Below, piece after piece: positions 42,740 to 51,601 of a DNA stretch of 64,000 nucleotides. The position numbers were made by a program, and so were the translations under genes. The DNA is taken from contig NZ_CP009302.1 in NCBI RefSeq assembly GCF_000814825.1, forward strand, positions 1,550,001-1,614,000. Direction: 5' to 3'. Numbering within the stretch: position 1 is the stretch's first letter; each line of letters begins with the position of its first letter. Source of the DNA: Berryella intestinalis. Lineage in GTDB: Bacteria; Actinomycetota; Coriobacteriia; Coriobacteriales; Eggerthellaceae. The notes under the pieces were generated by a model. It had not been told where the DNA came from and searched no databases. It worked only from the letters and a program-made list of their open reading frames with translations.

Positions 42740-43990
42740 ATGGGACTTATCAAAGCAGCAGTCGGAGCGGGCGGCGGTGTGCTGGCCGACACCTGGCTGG
42801 AATTCTTCAACTGCGATGAAATGGCCGCAGACACCCTGATCATCAAAGGCAGGAAGCAGACGTCCAGCCGCGGGCGCAGCTCGAACACCAAGGCCGAGGA
42901 CAACGTCATCTCGAACGGCTCGAAGATCGCCGTGAACGAGGGCCAGTGCATGATCATCGTCGAGTCGGGCAAGATCGCGGAGTTCTGCGCCGAGCCCGGC
43001 GAGTACACCTACGAGAACTCCACCGAGCCCAGCCTGTTCTACGGCGACCTGGGCGAGGGCATCGTGAACACCTTCAAGCAGATCGGCCAGCGCTTCAAAT
43101 TCGGCGGGGACCCCGGAAAAGACCAGCGCGTCTACTACATCAACATCAAAGAGATCATCGGGAACAAGTTCGGCACCACCTCCCCCATCCCCTTCCGCGT
43201 GGTCGACAAGAACGTCGGGCTCGACATCGACCTGGCTATCCGCACGAACGGCGTGTACTCGTTCCGCATCACCGACCCGGTGCGCTTCTACACCAACATC
43301 GCCGGAAACGTCGCCGAGAAGTTCACCTGCGCCGATATCGAAGGCCAGCTGCGCAGCGAGATGCTGACGGCGCTCCAGCCCGCCCTCGCGCGCATCTCCG
43401 CGATGGGCATCCGCTACAGCGAGCTGCCCGGCCATGTGACCGAGCTGACCGATGCCCTGCGCGGCGAGCTGAGCCAGGCATGGGGCGAGGCCCGCGGATT
43501 GACGCTCGAGAAGGTCGCGCTGAATTCGGTGAACGTGTCCGAGGAAGACGCCGAGCTCATCAAGGAGATGCAGAAGGCCGGCGCGCTGCGCGATCCCGGC
43601 ATGGCGGCCGGTTCGCTTACCGCCGCCCAGGGCGACGCCATGCGCGCCGCCGCCGCGAACGAGAACGGGGCGCTTGCGGGCTTCATGGGATTCGGCATGG
43701 CCCAGCAGGCAGGCGGCGTCAGCGCCAACCAGCTGTTCGAGATGAACGCGCAACGGCAGGCCTCCGCTGCTCCGACGGGCGCGGACGGCCCCCAGGGCGC
43801 CGTCGGAGCGGCCGTCGCCGCAGGCGCGGCCGGTTCGTGGGCGTGCCCGAGCTGCCAAACCTCGAACACCGGCAAGTTCTGCAGCAACTGCGGGACGAAG
43901 AAGCCCGAGGCGGCCAACTGGTTCTGCCCCGAGTGCGGAACCCAGAACGCGGGCAAGTTCTGCAGCAACTGCGGCACCCCGCGCCCCTAG
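42740..43990 (+). CDS. SPFH-domain protein with two C-terminal zinc ribbons (YdjI-like)
   Basis: 416 aa, AAGGAG six bases before the ATG. The first 300 residues are an SPFH/virion-core-like domain (IKGRKQTSSRGRSSNTKAED, VNEGQCMIIVESGKIAEFCA, PGEYTYENSTEPSLF, FRVVDKNVGLDIDLAIRTNG). The tail is Ala/Gly-rich then carries two zinc ribbons: WACPSCQTSNTGKFCSNCG and WFCPECGTQNAGKFCSNCG. YdjI-type proteins are involved in membrane stress and flotillin-like platforms in Bacillus. With the upstream zinc-ribbon and TPM genes it forms a three-gene module (inference). Confidence 0.87.
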   Translation: MGLIKAAVGAGGGVLADTWLEFFNCDEMAADTLIIKGRKQTSSRGRSSNTKAEDNVISNGSKIAVNEGQCMIIVESGKIAEFCAEPGEYTYENSTEPSLFYGDLGEGIVNTFKQIGQRFKFGGDPGKDQRVYYINIKEIIGNKFGTTSPIPFRVVDKNVGLDIDLAIRTNGVYSFRITDPVRFYTNIAGNVAEKFTCADIEGQLRSEMLTALQPALARISAMGIRYSELPGHVTELTDALRGELSQAWGEARGLTLEKVALNSVNVSEEDAELIKEMQKAGALRDPGMAAGSLTAAQGDAMRAAAANENGALAGFMGFGMAQQAGGVSANQLFEMNAQRQASAAPTGADGPQGAVGAAVAAGAAGSWACPSCQTSNTGKFCSNCGTKKPEAANWFCPECGTQNAGKFCSNCGTPRP

Positions 43991-44095
43991 CGCACCTCTG
44001 TGAAAACGCTTTTCCGCTGCCTTCAACCAGCGGAAAGCCCGACCGGCCAAAAGCGTCGGAATCCCCCGATGCATCGCGGGTTATCGCGCTCAGCA

Positions 44096-44141
44096 GACCC
44101 CCGACACCGCACGTAGGCGGCGTCGGGGGTCGTCCGTTTTC
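44096..44141 (+). terminator. Intrinsic terminator after the SPFH gene
   Basis: GACCCCCGAC (44096-44105) pairs with GTCGGGGGTC (44122-44131), with a further ACCGC/GCGGC pairing inside, followed by GTCCGTTTTC. A smaller hairpin TTTCCGCTG-N8-CAGCGGAAA lies at 44011-44036 without a T run. These occupy the 240-base gap before the LysR gene, whose possible -10 is TAGAAT at 44194-44199. Confidence 0.72.
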
Positions 44142-44230
44142 AACGGAAAGGATCTGAATCAGTATTCGCTTTTTTCGATAACCGATCTTGTATTAGAATG
44201 AACGCGTATCGAACGAAGGGAACACGGCAC

Positions 44231-45154
44231 ATGACGCTCCAACAACTCCGCTATCTGATCGCCATATCGGAACACGGCTCCATCAACGCCGCCGCTCAGA
44301 ACCTCTACATCAGCCAGTCGAACCTCTCGACGGCGGTCAAGGAGCTCGAGCGCGAACTGGGCATCACCATCTTCACCCGCTCCAACCGCGGCGTGCATCT
44401 CACCAACGACGGCACCGAGCTCCTCGGATACGCCCGCCAGGTGATCGAGCAGGCCGACATGCTGGAGACGCGCTATGCGCACGGGCGCGAGAGCCAGGTG
44501 CGCCTCGCCGTCTCCACCCAGCACTACCATTTCTCGCTCCAGGCCTTCATCAACGTCGCCGAAGGCTGCGAGAGCGAGAAGTACGACTTCGTGCTGCGCG
44601 AGTGCGCGACGGGCGAGATCATCGACGACGTCCGCACCTTCAGGAGCGACGTGGGCGTCCTGTACATGGACGACTTCAACTCGCGCGTCCTTCAGAAGGC
44701 CTTCAAAGACGCCGAAGTGGCGTTCACGCCGCTGTTCAAGGCGAAGGTGCACGTATTCGTAAGCGAGAAGCACCCGTTGGCCGACCGCAAGATCCTCAGC
44801 CTGGGCGACCTGGACGCGTATCCGCGCTACTCGTTCGAGCAGGGGACGGCCAACTCGTTCTACTACTCGGAAGAGCCGTTCGGCTACCTCCCCCACGACC
44901 GCAATATCCGCTATTCGGATCGCGGGACCCTCACCAACCTGCTTACCAGCTTCAACGGCTACACCGTGTCGACCGGCGTGCTGTCGCCCGAGATGCACGA
45001 GGGCATCGTGGCCATCCCGCTGGACGTGGACCAGAAGATGACCGTCGGCTACATCATGCACAACGAACGCCGCCCCGGCCAGCTCCTCCTGCGCTACATC
45101 GAAGAGCTCCACCGCGTGATCGACGAGCATCCCTCCGTCCAGTCGTTCGACTAA
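44231..45154 (+). CDS. LysR-family transcriptional regulator
   Basis: 307 aa from the ATG at 44231 (MTLQQLRYLIAISEHGSINA). N-terminal winged helix-turn-helix: AAAQNLYISQSNLSTAVKEL, ELGITIFTRSNRGVHLT. The effector-binding domain follows, with HVFVSEKHPLADR typical of the second subdomain. An upstream ATG adds 11 non-family residues. AAGGGA lies 9 bases before the start. No divergent partner gene is next to it (the SPFH gene is co-directional), so its target is unknown. Confidence 0.93.
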   Translation: MTLQQLRYLIAISEHGSINAAAQNLYISQSNLSTAVKELERELGITIFTRSNRGVHLTNDGTELLGYARQVIEQADMLETRYAHGRESQVRLAVSTQHYHFSLQAFINVAEGCESEKYDFVLRECATGEIIDDVRTFRSDVGVLYMDDFNSRVLQKAFKDAEVAFTPLFKAKVHVFVSEKHPLADRKILSLGDLDAYPRYSFEQGTANSFYYSEEPFGYLPHDRNIRYSDRGTLTNLLTSFNGYTVSTGVLSPEMHEGIVAIPLDVDQKMTVGYIMHNERRPGQLLLRYIEELHRVIDEHPSVQSFD

Positions 45155-45177
45155 GCGCGCGAACGAAAGAGAAACGA

Positions 45178-45212
45178 GGAAGGGGGAGCCGCACGATGCG
45201 GCTCCCCCTTCC
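45178..45212. terminator. Bidirectional terminator between lysR and alaS
   Basis: A 16-bp perfect stem GGAAGGGGGAGCCGCA (45178-45193) with 45197-45212 and a 3-base loop lies between the convergent lysR and alaS stops. The minus strand continues TCCTCGTTTCTC, modestly T-rich, so it fits alaS termination best. Confidence 0.8.
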
Positions 45213-45246
45213 CTATGCGCTCTTAGCGTTCCGGCGATTCGGGGAA

Positions 45247-47877
45247 CTACAGCCCCAGCATCGCGCGGGCCTGGCTCAGGGCCTCGTCAAGGCCCGACGC
45301 GTCCTTGCCGCCGGCTTGGGCCATCGAGGCCTTGCCGCCGCCGCCTCCCTTGATAGCAGAAGAGATCGCCTTGATGATAGCGCCCGCATCGAAGCCGGCC
45401 GCAACCGCCTCGTCGGTTCCCGCGGCGAGGAGCACGGGTTTGCCCCCGCTTTCGCCCGCAAGCACCACGGCGCCGGGGCGCTCCATGCGCGAACGCAGGA
45501 TGTCCCACGCGTTGCGCATCGAAGACGAGTCGGCCCCCTCCACGATCCCGACGACCACCGGGTAGCCCGCAGCGGTCTCGCGCACCTGCTCCAGCAGGCC
45601 CGCCACGCCGTCTGCGGCAGCGCTTTGCTTGGAGCGCTTCGCCTCGGCCTGCAGCTCCTTGAGCGCCTTCAGGCTGACGGCGACGCGCTCGGCCGCTTCG
45701 AAGGGCTGGGCCTTCAGCTGGTCGGCAACCGCCTTCAGCTGCTCCTCGCAGGAATTGAGGTACTCGAGGGCCGCGAAGCTGGTGACCGCCTCGATTCGAC
45801 GCACGTTCGCCCCGACGCTCGATTCGCCCACGATCTTGACCAGGCCGATCTCCGACGTATTGCCCACATGGCAGCCACCGCACAGCTCGCGCGAGAACGC
45901 TCCCGCCTCGACGACGCGGACGACCTCGCCGTATTTCTCGCCGAACAGGCCCGTCACGCCCGAAGCGCGCGCCTCGTCGAGCGAGGTCTCGTAGATGGTG
46001 GTGGGGATTGCCTGCATGACGATCTCGTTCGTCCGCGCTTCGATGCGCTTGATCTCGTCGGGGGAAACCGCCGAGAAATGGGTGAAGTCGAAGCGCAGGC
46101 GGTCGGGGCCCACATAGCTGCCCGCCTGGTTCACGTGATCGCCCAGCACCTCGCGCAGCGCCGCATGCAGCAGATGGGTGGCGGTGTGGTTGCGCGTGAT
46201 GCGCGCGCGGCGCAGCCCGTCAACCGAGGCGGTTACCTGCGCACCCGCTGCGATCTCGCCCGATGCGACCTTCACCTTGTGGCAGACCAGGCCCTTCTCG
46301 GGCGCCCGGGTATCCAGCACCTCGACGCGCGCGCCCTCGCAGGAAATGACGCCGGTATCGCCCACCTCGCCGCCCATCTCGGCGTAGAACGGCGTGACGT
46401 CGAGCACGACGTCTCCCTCGTCTCCCTCGGAAAGCGATGCGGCAAGCGCCCCGTCTTTGACCAGGGCGACCACCTTGGCGGCGGATTCAAGCGCCCCGTA
46501 GCCGACGAACTCCGTGGGACCGTTTTGCTTCAGCAGGTCGGCGTACACCCCGCCGAACGTGCTCCAGGCGGCCTCCGCGTCCTTCGTGTTGGCCGCGCGG
46601 GCGCGGTTGCGCTGCTGCTCCATGTTCGCCTCGAAGCCGGCCCGATCGATGGAGATGCCGCTTTCCGCGCAGATCTCCTCGGTGAGCTCGACGGGGAACC
46701 CGTAGGTGTCATGCAGGGTGAAGGCGGCCTTCCCGTCGAGGACCGAACCGGGGGCCATATCGGCCAGCGCGTCGGCCAGATAGGCCTGGCCCTGGCGAAG
46801 CGTGGCGCCGAAGCGCTCCTCCTCCGAGAGGATGACGCGCTCCACCAGCTCGCGGTTGTCGATGACCTCCGGGTACACATGCCCCATGAGCTTGATGATC
46901 TCTTCGAAGCACGCGCCGAGGAACGGGCCCTCGATGCCCAGCTTGTGCCCATGCAGGACCGCACGGCGCAGCAGGCGGCGCAGCACGTAGCCGCGGCCCT
47001 CGTTGGACGGCAGGATGCCGTCGGCGATCATGAACGAGACGCTTCGGCTGTGGTCGGCGATGATGCGCAGCGACAGGTCGGACGCGGCGTCTTGCTTGTA
47101 CACCTTGCCGCTGAGGCGCTCGCCCACGCTGATGAGGTCGCGCATGACGTCGGTCTCGTAGTTCGACTGGACGCCCTGCATGATGGCGGCCATGCGCTCG
47201 AGGCCCATGCCCGTATCGATGTTCTTGGTGGGAAGGGGCGCGAGCGTTCCGTCTTCCTGCCCGTCGAACTGGGTGAACACGCAGTTCCAGTACTCGAGGA
47301 AGCGGTCCCCGTCGTCACCCGGCTTCTCGCCCTCGAAATCGGGGCCCTGGTCGAAGTAGATCTCGGAGCACGGGCCGCACGGGCCGGTGGGGCCGGCGCG
47401 CCAGAAGTTGTCGTCCTCGCCTAGGCGGGTGATATGGTCCTCGGGCACTCCCAGGCTCTTCCAGATCTCGATGGTCTCGTCGTCGTCGAGGTACACCGTG
47501 AAGTACAGGCGCTCTTTGGGAAGCTCGAGAACCTCGGTGGAGAACTCGTAGGCCCAGGCGCACATCTCCTTCTTGAAGTACGCGCCGAACGAGAAGTTGC
47601 CCAGCATCTCGAAGAAGCTGAGGTGGCGCCCGGTGGTGCCGATGATGTCGATGTCGTTGGTGCGCACGCACTTCTGAACCGTCGTGGTCCCCGTGTACTG
47701 GGGGTCGAGCTCCTTCACATGGAGGAAGTAGGGCTTGAACTGGACCATGCCCGCGCTGGTCAGAAGCAGCGAGGGATCGTCGGGGATGAGCGAGGACGAG
47801 GGCATGCGCTTGCATCCCTTCGCCTCGAAGAACTGCAGATACTTTTCGCGGATCTCCGCCGTGGTCATGTATTTCAC
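45247..47877 (-). CDS. alaS: Alanyl-tRNA synthetase
   Basis: 876 aa. Class II synthetase: N-terminal STAEIR-like TTAEIREKYLQFFEAKGC, motif 2 region with TGRHLSFFEMLGNFSFGAYF, SGTGPCGP-like RAGPTGPCGPCSEIYFDQG, IADGILPSNEGRGYVLRRL; editing domain with NHTATHLLHAALREVLG and FSRELCGGCHVGNTSEIG; C-terminal domain with GGGGGKASMAQAGGKD. GTG at 47877 (AGGTAG upstream) and ATG at 47868 are both possible starts. Confidence 0.98.
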   Translation of the reverse strand: MKYMTTAEIREKYLQFFEAKGCKRMPSSSLIPDDPSLLLTSAGMVQFKPYFLHVKELDPQYTGTTTVQKCVRTNDIDIIGTTGRHLSFFEMLGNFSFGAYFKKEMCAWAYEFSTEVLELPKERLYFTVYLDDDETIEIWKSLGVPEDHITRLGEDDNFWRAGPTGPCGPCSEIYFDQGPDFEGEKPGDDGDRFLEYWNCVFTQFDGQEDGTLAPLPTKNIDTGMGLERMAAIMQGVQSNYETDVMRDLISVGERLSGKVYKQDAASDLSLRIIADHSRSVSFMIADGILPSNEGRGYVLRRLLRRAVLHGHKLGIEGPFLGACFEEIIKLMGHVYPEVIDNRELVERVILSEEERFGATLRQGQAYLADALADMAPGSVLDGKAAFTLHDTYGFPVELTEEICAESGISIDRAGFEANMEQQRNRARAANTKDAEAAWSTFGGVYADLLKQNGPTEFVGYGALESAAKVVALVKDGALAASLSEGDEGDVVLDVTPFYAEMGGEVGDTGVISCEGARVEVLDTRAPEKGLVCHKVKVASGEIAAGAQVTASVDGLRRARITRNHTATHLLHAALREVLGDHVNQAGSYVGPDRLRFDFTHFSAVSPDEIKRIEARTNEIVMQAIPTTIYETSLDEARASGVTGLFGEKYGEVVRVVEAGAFSRELCGGCHVGNTSEIGLVKIVGESSVGANVRRIEAVTSFAALEYLNSCEEQLKAVADQLKAQPFEAAERVAVSLKALKELQAEAKRSKQSAAADGVAGLLEQVRETAAGYPVVVGIVEGADSSSMRNAWDILRSRMERPGAVVLAGESGGKPVLLAAGTDEAVAAGFDAGAIIKAISSAIKGGGGGKASMAQAGGKDASGLDEALSQARAMLGL

Positions 47878-47977
47878 GAAACAACTACCTATCTATCGCC
47901 TGTACCCATGCTCTCGCATGGCCTTACCTTACTCGCTCCGAAAGCCCGAACCGGCGAGGGCCGCCGTCGCAGCTTCG

Positions 47978-49414
47978 CTAAACGCCTTCGCGGCGGTCCT
48001 GGGACCGATCGAGGCACCCCGCCTCGTCCATCTCGATGGAAACCTTCGCCACCTGGGATTCCTCGGACAGGATCGGCGGGCTTTCCTCGGGCTGCCTCAG
48101 CGCCTCGGCAACGCGCTCGGCCTGGGCCACCTCCTCGCCCGTCGCATCGGAAAGGGGATCGAACCCGTCTTCGGAAACCGGCGCGCCCTTGAAGAAGACG
48201 CCCTCCTCGGACACGATGCGCCGCCCCGTGTTCCGCTCGAAATAGTACACGAAAACGGACTTCGCGAGGGCGACTACGGGGATCGACAGGAGGGCGCCGA
48301 CCAAAGCTCCCATGAGGCCCGCCGTGGTGCTGCCGATAGCGGAGCCGGCGAGCAGGGCCAGGAAGGTGAGCGCGGGATGGATGTCGACCGCGTTGCTCAT
48401 GATGCGCGGCGACACGAACGTGTAGACCAGCTGCTGGATGACGATCGTCCCGAACAGCGCGACAAGCGCGGTAACGGGACTTGTGAACAGGCTCATGAGG
48501 GCGGCGATAAGCCCGCCCAGCCACGGTCCGACGATGGGGATGATGTTGAGCAGGCCGGTGATGACCCCGAGCGCGGCCGGGCTCTGGATGCCCAGCACGG
48601 TGAACAGAACCCCGCAGCACCCGCCGATTATGGCGCACTGGACGGCGGTTCCCACGATGTAGCCGCCCATGACCCGCGTCGCGCTGCCGTGGAGCATCTT
48701 CAGGTCGTCGGAGTACTTGGGGCCGAACACTCGGCGCACCTCCGCTCCCAGGTTCGGGAGGTCGACCAGCATCCAGAACGCGATGACCAGCGAGAAGCCG
48801 ACGGTGATGAAGATGTTGGCGATCGAGGTGCCCGCCGCGACGATGGTCCCCGCGCTGGACCCCGCAAGCGAGGACGTCCAGTTGATGAGCGACGACGCGA
48901 TCCCATTGACCGTGCGCTTCACCTGGTCGTTCTGCAAAAAATTGGAGTAGCGCGCATACAGGTCGTTGAACAGGTTGTTAAGCGACCTGAAGTAATCGGG
49001 GATGTTGGCCACCAGGTCGGCGAACTGGTTGCTGATGCCGATCTGCGGAGAGAAGACCACGAACGAGATGACGCCCAGCCCCGCGATGAGCAGAAGGTAG
49101 GCGATGATGGTCCCGATCAGGCGCGGAACGCCCCGCTTCTCGAGGAAGGCGACGGGGGTGCGCAAAAGGAACACGAACACGACCGTCCACAGGATGATGC
49201 CGACGGGAATGGACACCACGACCACGGCGTTGACCGCCGCGACGACGAGGATGATGGCGCCCACCCAGGCCCACACGGTGAAGAACCTGCGCTGCGCCTT
49301 GACGGCGCGCAGGCTCTCGCGAGCCGCCTCGCGGGCGGCCTCGTCGTTCGCCTGGCCCTTCAAGGGCAAGGCGTCCAGCAGGCGCTTCGCTTTGTCGGCA
49401 ACGGGACTGGGCAT
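47978..49414 (-). CDS. AI-2E family (UPF0118) membrane transporter
   Basis: 478 aa. Seven to eight membrane segments with family signatures: PVAFLEKRGVPRLIGTIIAY, YIVGTAVQCAIIGGCCGVLF, GLLNIIPIVGPWLGGLIAAL, QQLVYTFVSPRIMSNAVDIH, HPALTFLALLAGSAI. C-terminal 90 residues are a hydrophilic, Glu-rich tail. Family members include AI-2 exporter TqsA and Na+/H+ antiporter-like proteins; the substrate cannot be read. The gene follows the DUF948-like gene by 12 bases. Confidence 0.9.
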   Translation of the reverse strand: MPSPVADKAKRLLDALPLKGQANDEAAREAARESLRAVKAQRRFFTVWAWVGAIILVVAAVNAVVVVSIPVGIILWTVVFVFLLRTPVAFLEKRGVPRLIGTIIAYLLLIAGLGVISFVVFSPQIGISNQFADLVANIPDYFRSLNNLFNDLYARYSNFLQNDQVKRTVNGIASSLINWTSSLAGSSAGTIVAAGTSIANIFITVGFSLVIAFWMLVDLPNLGAEVRRVFGPKYSDDLKMLHGSATRVMGGYIVGTAVQCAIIGGCCGVLFTVLGIQSPAALGVITGLLNIIPIVGPWLGGLIAALMSLFTSPVTALVALFGTIVIQQLVYTFVSPRIMSNAVDIHPALTFLALLAGSAIGSTTAGLMGALVGALLSIPVVALAKSVFVYYFERNTGRRIVSEEGVFFKGAPVSEDGFDPLSDATGEEVAQAERVAEALRQPEESPPILSEESQVAKVSIEMDEAGCLDRSQDRREGV

Positions 49415-49426
49415 GGGGGCTCGTCC

Positions 49427-50080
49427 CTAGGCCGTCTTCTCGGGCGAAGAGGACCCGTAGTGGAAGTAACCATCCGAGCTCGACGGCGAGCTGGGCGACG
49501 GAGCCGTTGCGCCGGCGTCGGCCTCGGAGCGCTCGACGGCGGATTCGACCGCGGGATCGTCGCACGGAACCGATGCGCGCAACCCCGATTTCTGCTCTTC
49601 GCTTTTCAGCTGCTCGAGCGCCTGGGCGGCCGCCGCGCGCTGCCGGCCGAGACGGGCGGTCTCGTCGCTGACGATCTTCGGCTGGAGGACCGAGCGAACC
49701 TTGTCGGAAACGCTCTTCACCGCATTGATCGGGGCGTTGGTGACCGAATCGACCGCCGCCACCGCGTTGGACGCCGTGTCGGAAATGGTCGTGACGTCCT
49801 CGAGTATCTGGTCGACGCGCATGAGCTCGAGATTGGCGGCGTCGAGTGTGAGCGAAACGCGATCGACCAGCGGATCGACCTTGTCGATAGCGGGCTGCAG
49901 CGTGCGCGTGATGTACTCGACGTGCTCGAGCGTGGGCTCGATCTGCTTCTTCACGTCATCGACCGTCGCACGCAGGGACTTCACCGTGCGGTACAGCTCG
50001 ATCAGCAAAACGACGAGGGCGATGCCGACCACGACGAATACGGCGGGCAGCGCCACGCTGAGCACGGTAGTTGCATCCAT
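49427..50080 (-). CDS. DUF948-like membrane-anchored coiled-coil protein
   Basis: 217 aa. One N-terminal membrane segment (LPAVFVVVGIALVVLLIELY) followed by a long helical region with regularly spaced hydrophobics (KSLRATVDDVKKQIEPTLEH, then TRTLQPAIDKVDPLVDRVSL) as in DUF948 proteins, then a Ser/Pro/Glu-rich tail. Function unknown; members often neighbour envelope-stress genes. GGAGGCTTCC precedes the ATG. Probably co-transcribed with the AI-2E family gene. Confidence 0.78.
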   Translation of the reverse strand: MDATTVLSVALPAVFVVVGIALVVLLIELYRTVKSLRATVDDVKKQIEPTLEHVEYITRTLQPAIDKVDPLVDRVSLTLDAANLELMRVDQILEDVTTISDTASNAVAAVDSVTNAPINAVKSVSDKVRSVLQPKIVSDETARLGRQRAAAAQALEQLKSEEQKSGLRASVPCDDPAVESAVERSEADAGATAPSPSSPSSSDGYFHYGSSSPEKTA

Positions 50081-50176
50081 AGGAAGCCTCCTGAAAACGG
50101 TAACACCTCACTATATCATCCCGCCCCTGAGAAAACGGCTGATTGCCCCTCGGTTCATGCGCCGTTCATAGGCCCG

Positions 50177-51484
50177 CTACGCGCGGTCGCGCTGGGTGCC
50201 GTCGATGCGGTACCCCTCCCATCCGCGCTCGGAGGGGCGGTAGAACGCCCCGCGTTCGAGACCTTCGGGAAGATAGCGCTGATCCACCCATCCGCCCGGG
50301 TAGTTGTGGGGATAGAGGTAGTCCGCGTAGTCCTCGGATCCGGGGCGGTGCCGATCGCGCAGATGGTCGGGGACGTCGCGCACCGGACCGTGGCGCACCT
50401 CGGACAGCGCCGCGTCGATGCCCGCCTCGCATGCGTTGCTCTTGGGGGCGAGCGCCAGGTACGTGGCCGCCTGCGCGAGGTTGATACGGCATTCGGGGTA
50501 CCCGATGACCTCGGCCGCCTTGAACGCGGCCGCTGCAACCAGCAGCGCCTGGGGATCGGCGTTGCCCACGTCCTCGGACGCGGCGATCATCATGCGCCGG
50601 GCGATGAACTTCGGGTCCTCCCCGCCGTCTACCATGCGGGCGAGCCAGTACAGAGCGGCGTCGGGGTCGCTTCCCCGCATCGACTTGATGAACGCGGATA
50701 CGATGTCGTAGTGCATGTCCTTGTTCTTGTCGTAAGGGACGCTGCGGTGGGGCACCGCCGAAGTAACCGCGGAGACGCCGATCTCGGCCGGAGCATCGGC
50801 GAGGCCGGCTTCCACCATGCCCGAAGCCAGGTCGAGCGTGGTGAGCGCCGCGCGGCCGTCCCCTCCCGCCAGCATCACCAGCGCATCGCGCGCCTCGTCG
50901 CTGAGGCTGTAGCGCCCTTGCAGCCCGCGCTCGTCGGCCAAGGCGCGGTCGAGCAGGGCGGAGATGTCGGTATCGTCGAGCCCTTTGAGCTCGATTACGC
51001 GCGATCGGGACAGCAGAGCGCTGTTCACTTCGAAATACGGGTTCTCGGTAGTGGCGCCGATCAAAACGACCACGCCGCTTTCGACCGCATGGAGCAGCGA
51101 ATCTTGCTGAGCGCGGTTGAAGCGGTGGATCTCGTCGACGAACAGAATGGTGCGCTGGCCGGTGAGCCCCAGCCTCTTTTCGGCCTCGGCGATCTCTCTG
51201 CGCAGGTCGGACACGGTGCCGCCGATGGCGGACACCTCCACGAACGCCGCGGCGGTGCTCTGCGCGATGACGCGGGCAAGCGAGGTCTTGCCCGTCCCGG
51301 CCGGACCGAACAGGATGATGGAGCTCAGGCGGTCGCGCTCGATGACCGTGCGCAGCCAGCTGCCCTCCCCGCATGCCTCGGTCTGACCCACCATCTCGTC
51401 GAGGGAGCGCGGGCGCATGCGCACCGCAAGCGGCGCGACCTTTTCCTTAGCCTGGTTCTCAAGCTCTGTGAACAAAGTATCCAT
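50177..51484 (-). CDS. rarA: Replication-associated recombination protein A (MgsA/WRNIP1 family AAA+ ATPase)
   Basis: 435 aa from the ATG at 51484. Works at stalled replication forks. N-terminal MRPRSLDEMVGQ, Walker A LFGPAGTGKTSLARVIA, Walker B ILFVDEIHRFNRAQQD, sensor 1 VVLIGATTENPYFEVNSALL, arginine RSRVIELKGL; C-terminal tetramerisation part with DPDAALYWLARMVDGGEDP and AAEVIGYPECRINLAQAATY. A longer in-frame start lies upstream of the -10 element and is rejected. TATAAT ends 7 bases before the ATG, so the mRNA is probably leaderless. Confidence 0.95.
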   Translation of the reverse strand: MDTLFTELENQAKEKVAPLAVRMRPRSLDEMVGQTEACGEGSWLRTVIERDRLSSIILFGPAGTGKTSLARVIAQSTAAAFVEVSAIGGTVSDLRREIAEAEKRLGLTGQRTILFVDEIHRFNRAQQDSLLHAVESGVVVLIGATTENPYFEVNSALLSRSRVIELKGLDDTDISALLDRALADERGLQGRYSLSDEARDALVMLAGGDGRAALTTLDLASGMVEAGLADAPAEIGVSAVTSAVPHRSVPYDKNKDMHYDIVSAFIKSMRGSDPDAALYWLARMVDGGEDPKFIARRMMIAASEDVGNADPQALLVAAAAFKAAEVIGYPECRINLAQAATYLALAPKSNACEAGIDAALSEVRHGPVRDVPDHLRDRHRPGSEDYADYLYPHNYPGGWVDQRYLPEGLERGAFYRPSERGWEGYRIDGTQRDRA

Positions 51485-51491
51485 GCGCTTG

Positions 51492-51510
51492 ATTATAGCA
51501 CATATGTTCG
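51492..51510 (-). promoter_or_regulatory. Promoter of rarA with LexA-like box
   Basis: On the minus strand TGCTATAAT gives an extended, perfect -10 (TATAAT at 51492-51497) directly joined to CGAACATATGTGCT (51497-51510), which differs from the Gram-positive LexA box CGAACATATGTTCG at two of 14 positions. Transcription should begin at or just before the ATG at 51484. No -35 was found, as allowed for an extended -10. Confidence 0.68.
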
Positions 51511-51601
51511 TGTTTTGGGCGACGAGCCTCCGCTGTGGAAGCGCATGCGCCCGGCGCATCGGACGCACCGGGCGAAAACCGGGCCTGGCGCCCCGCAGCC
51601 G

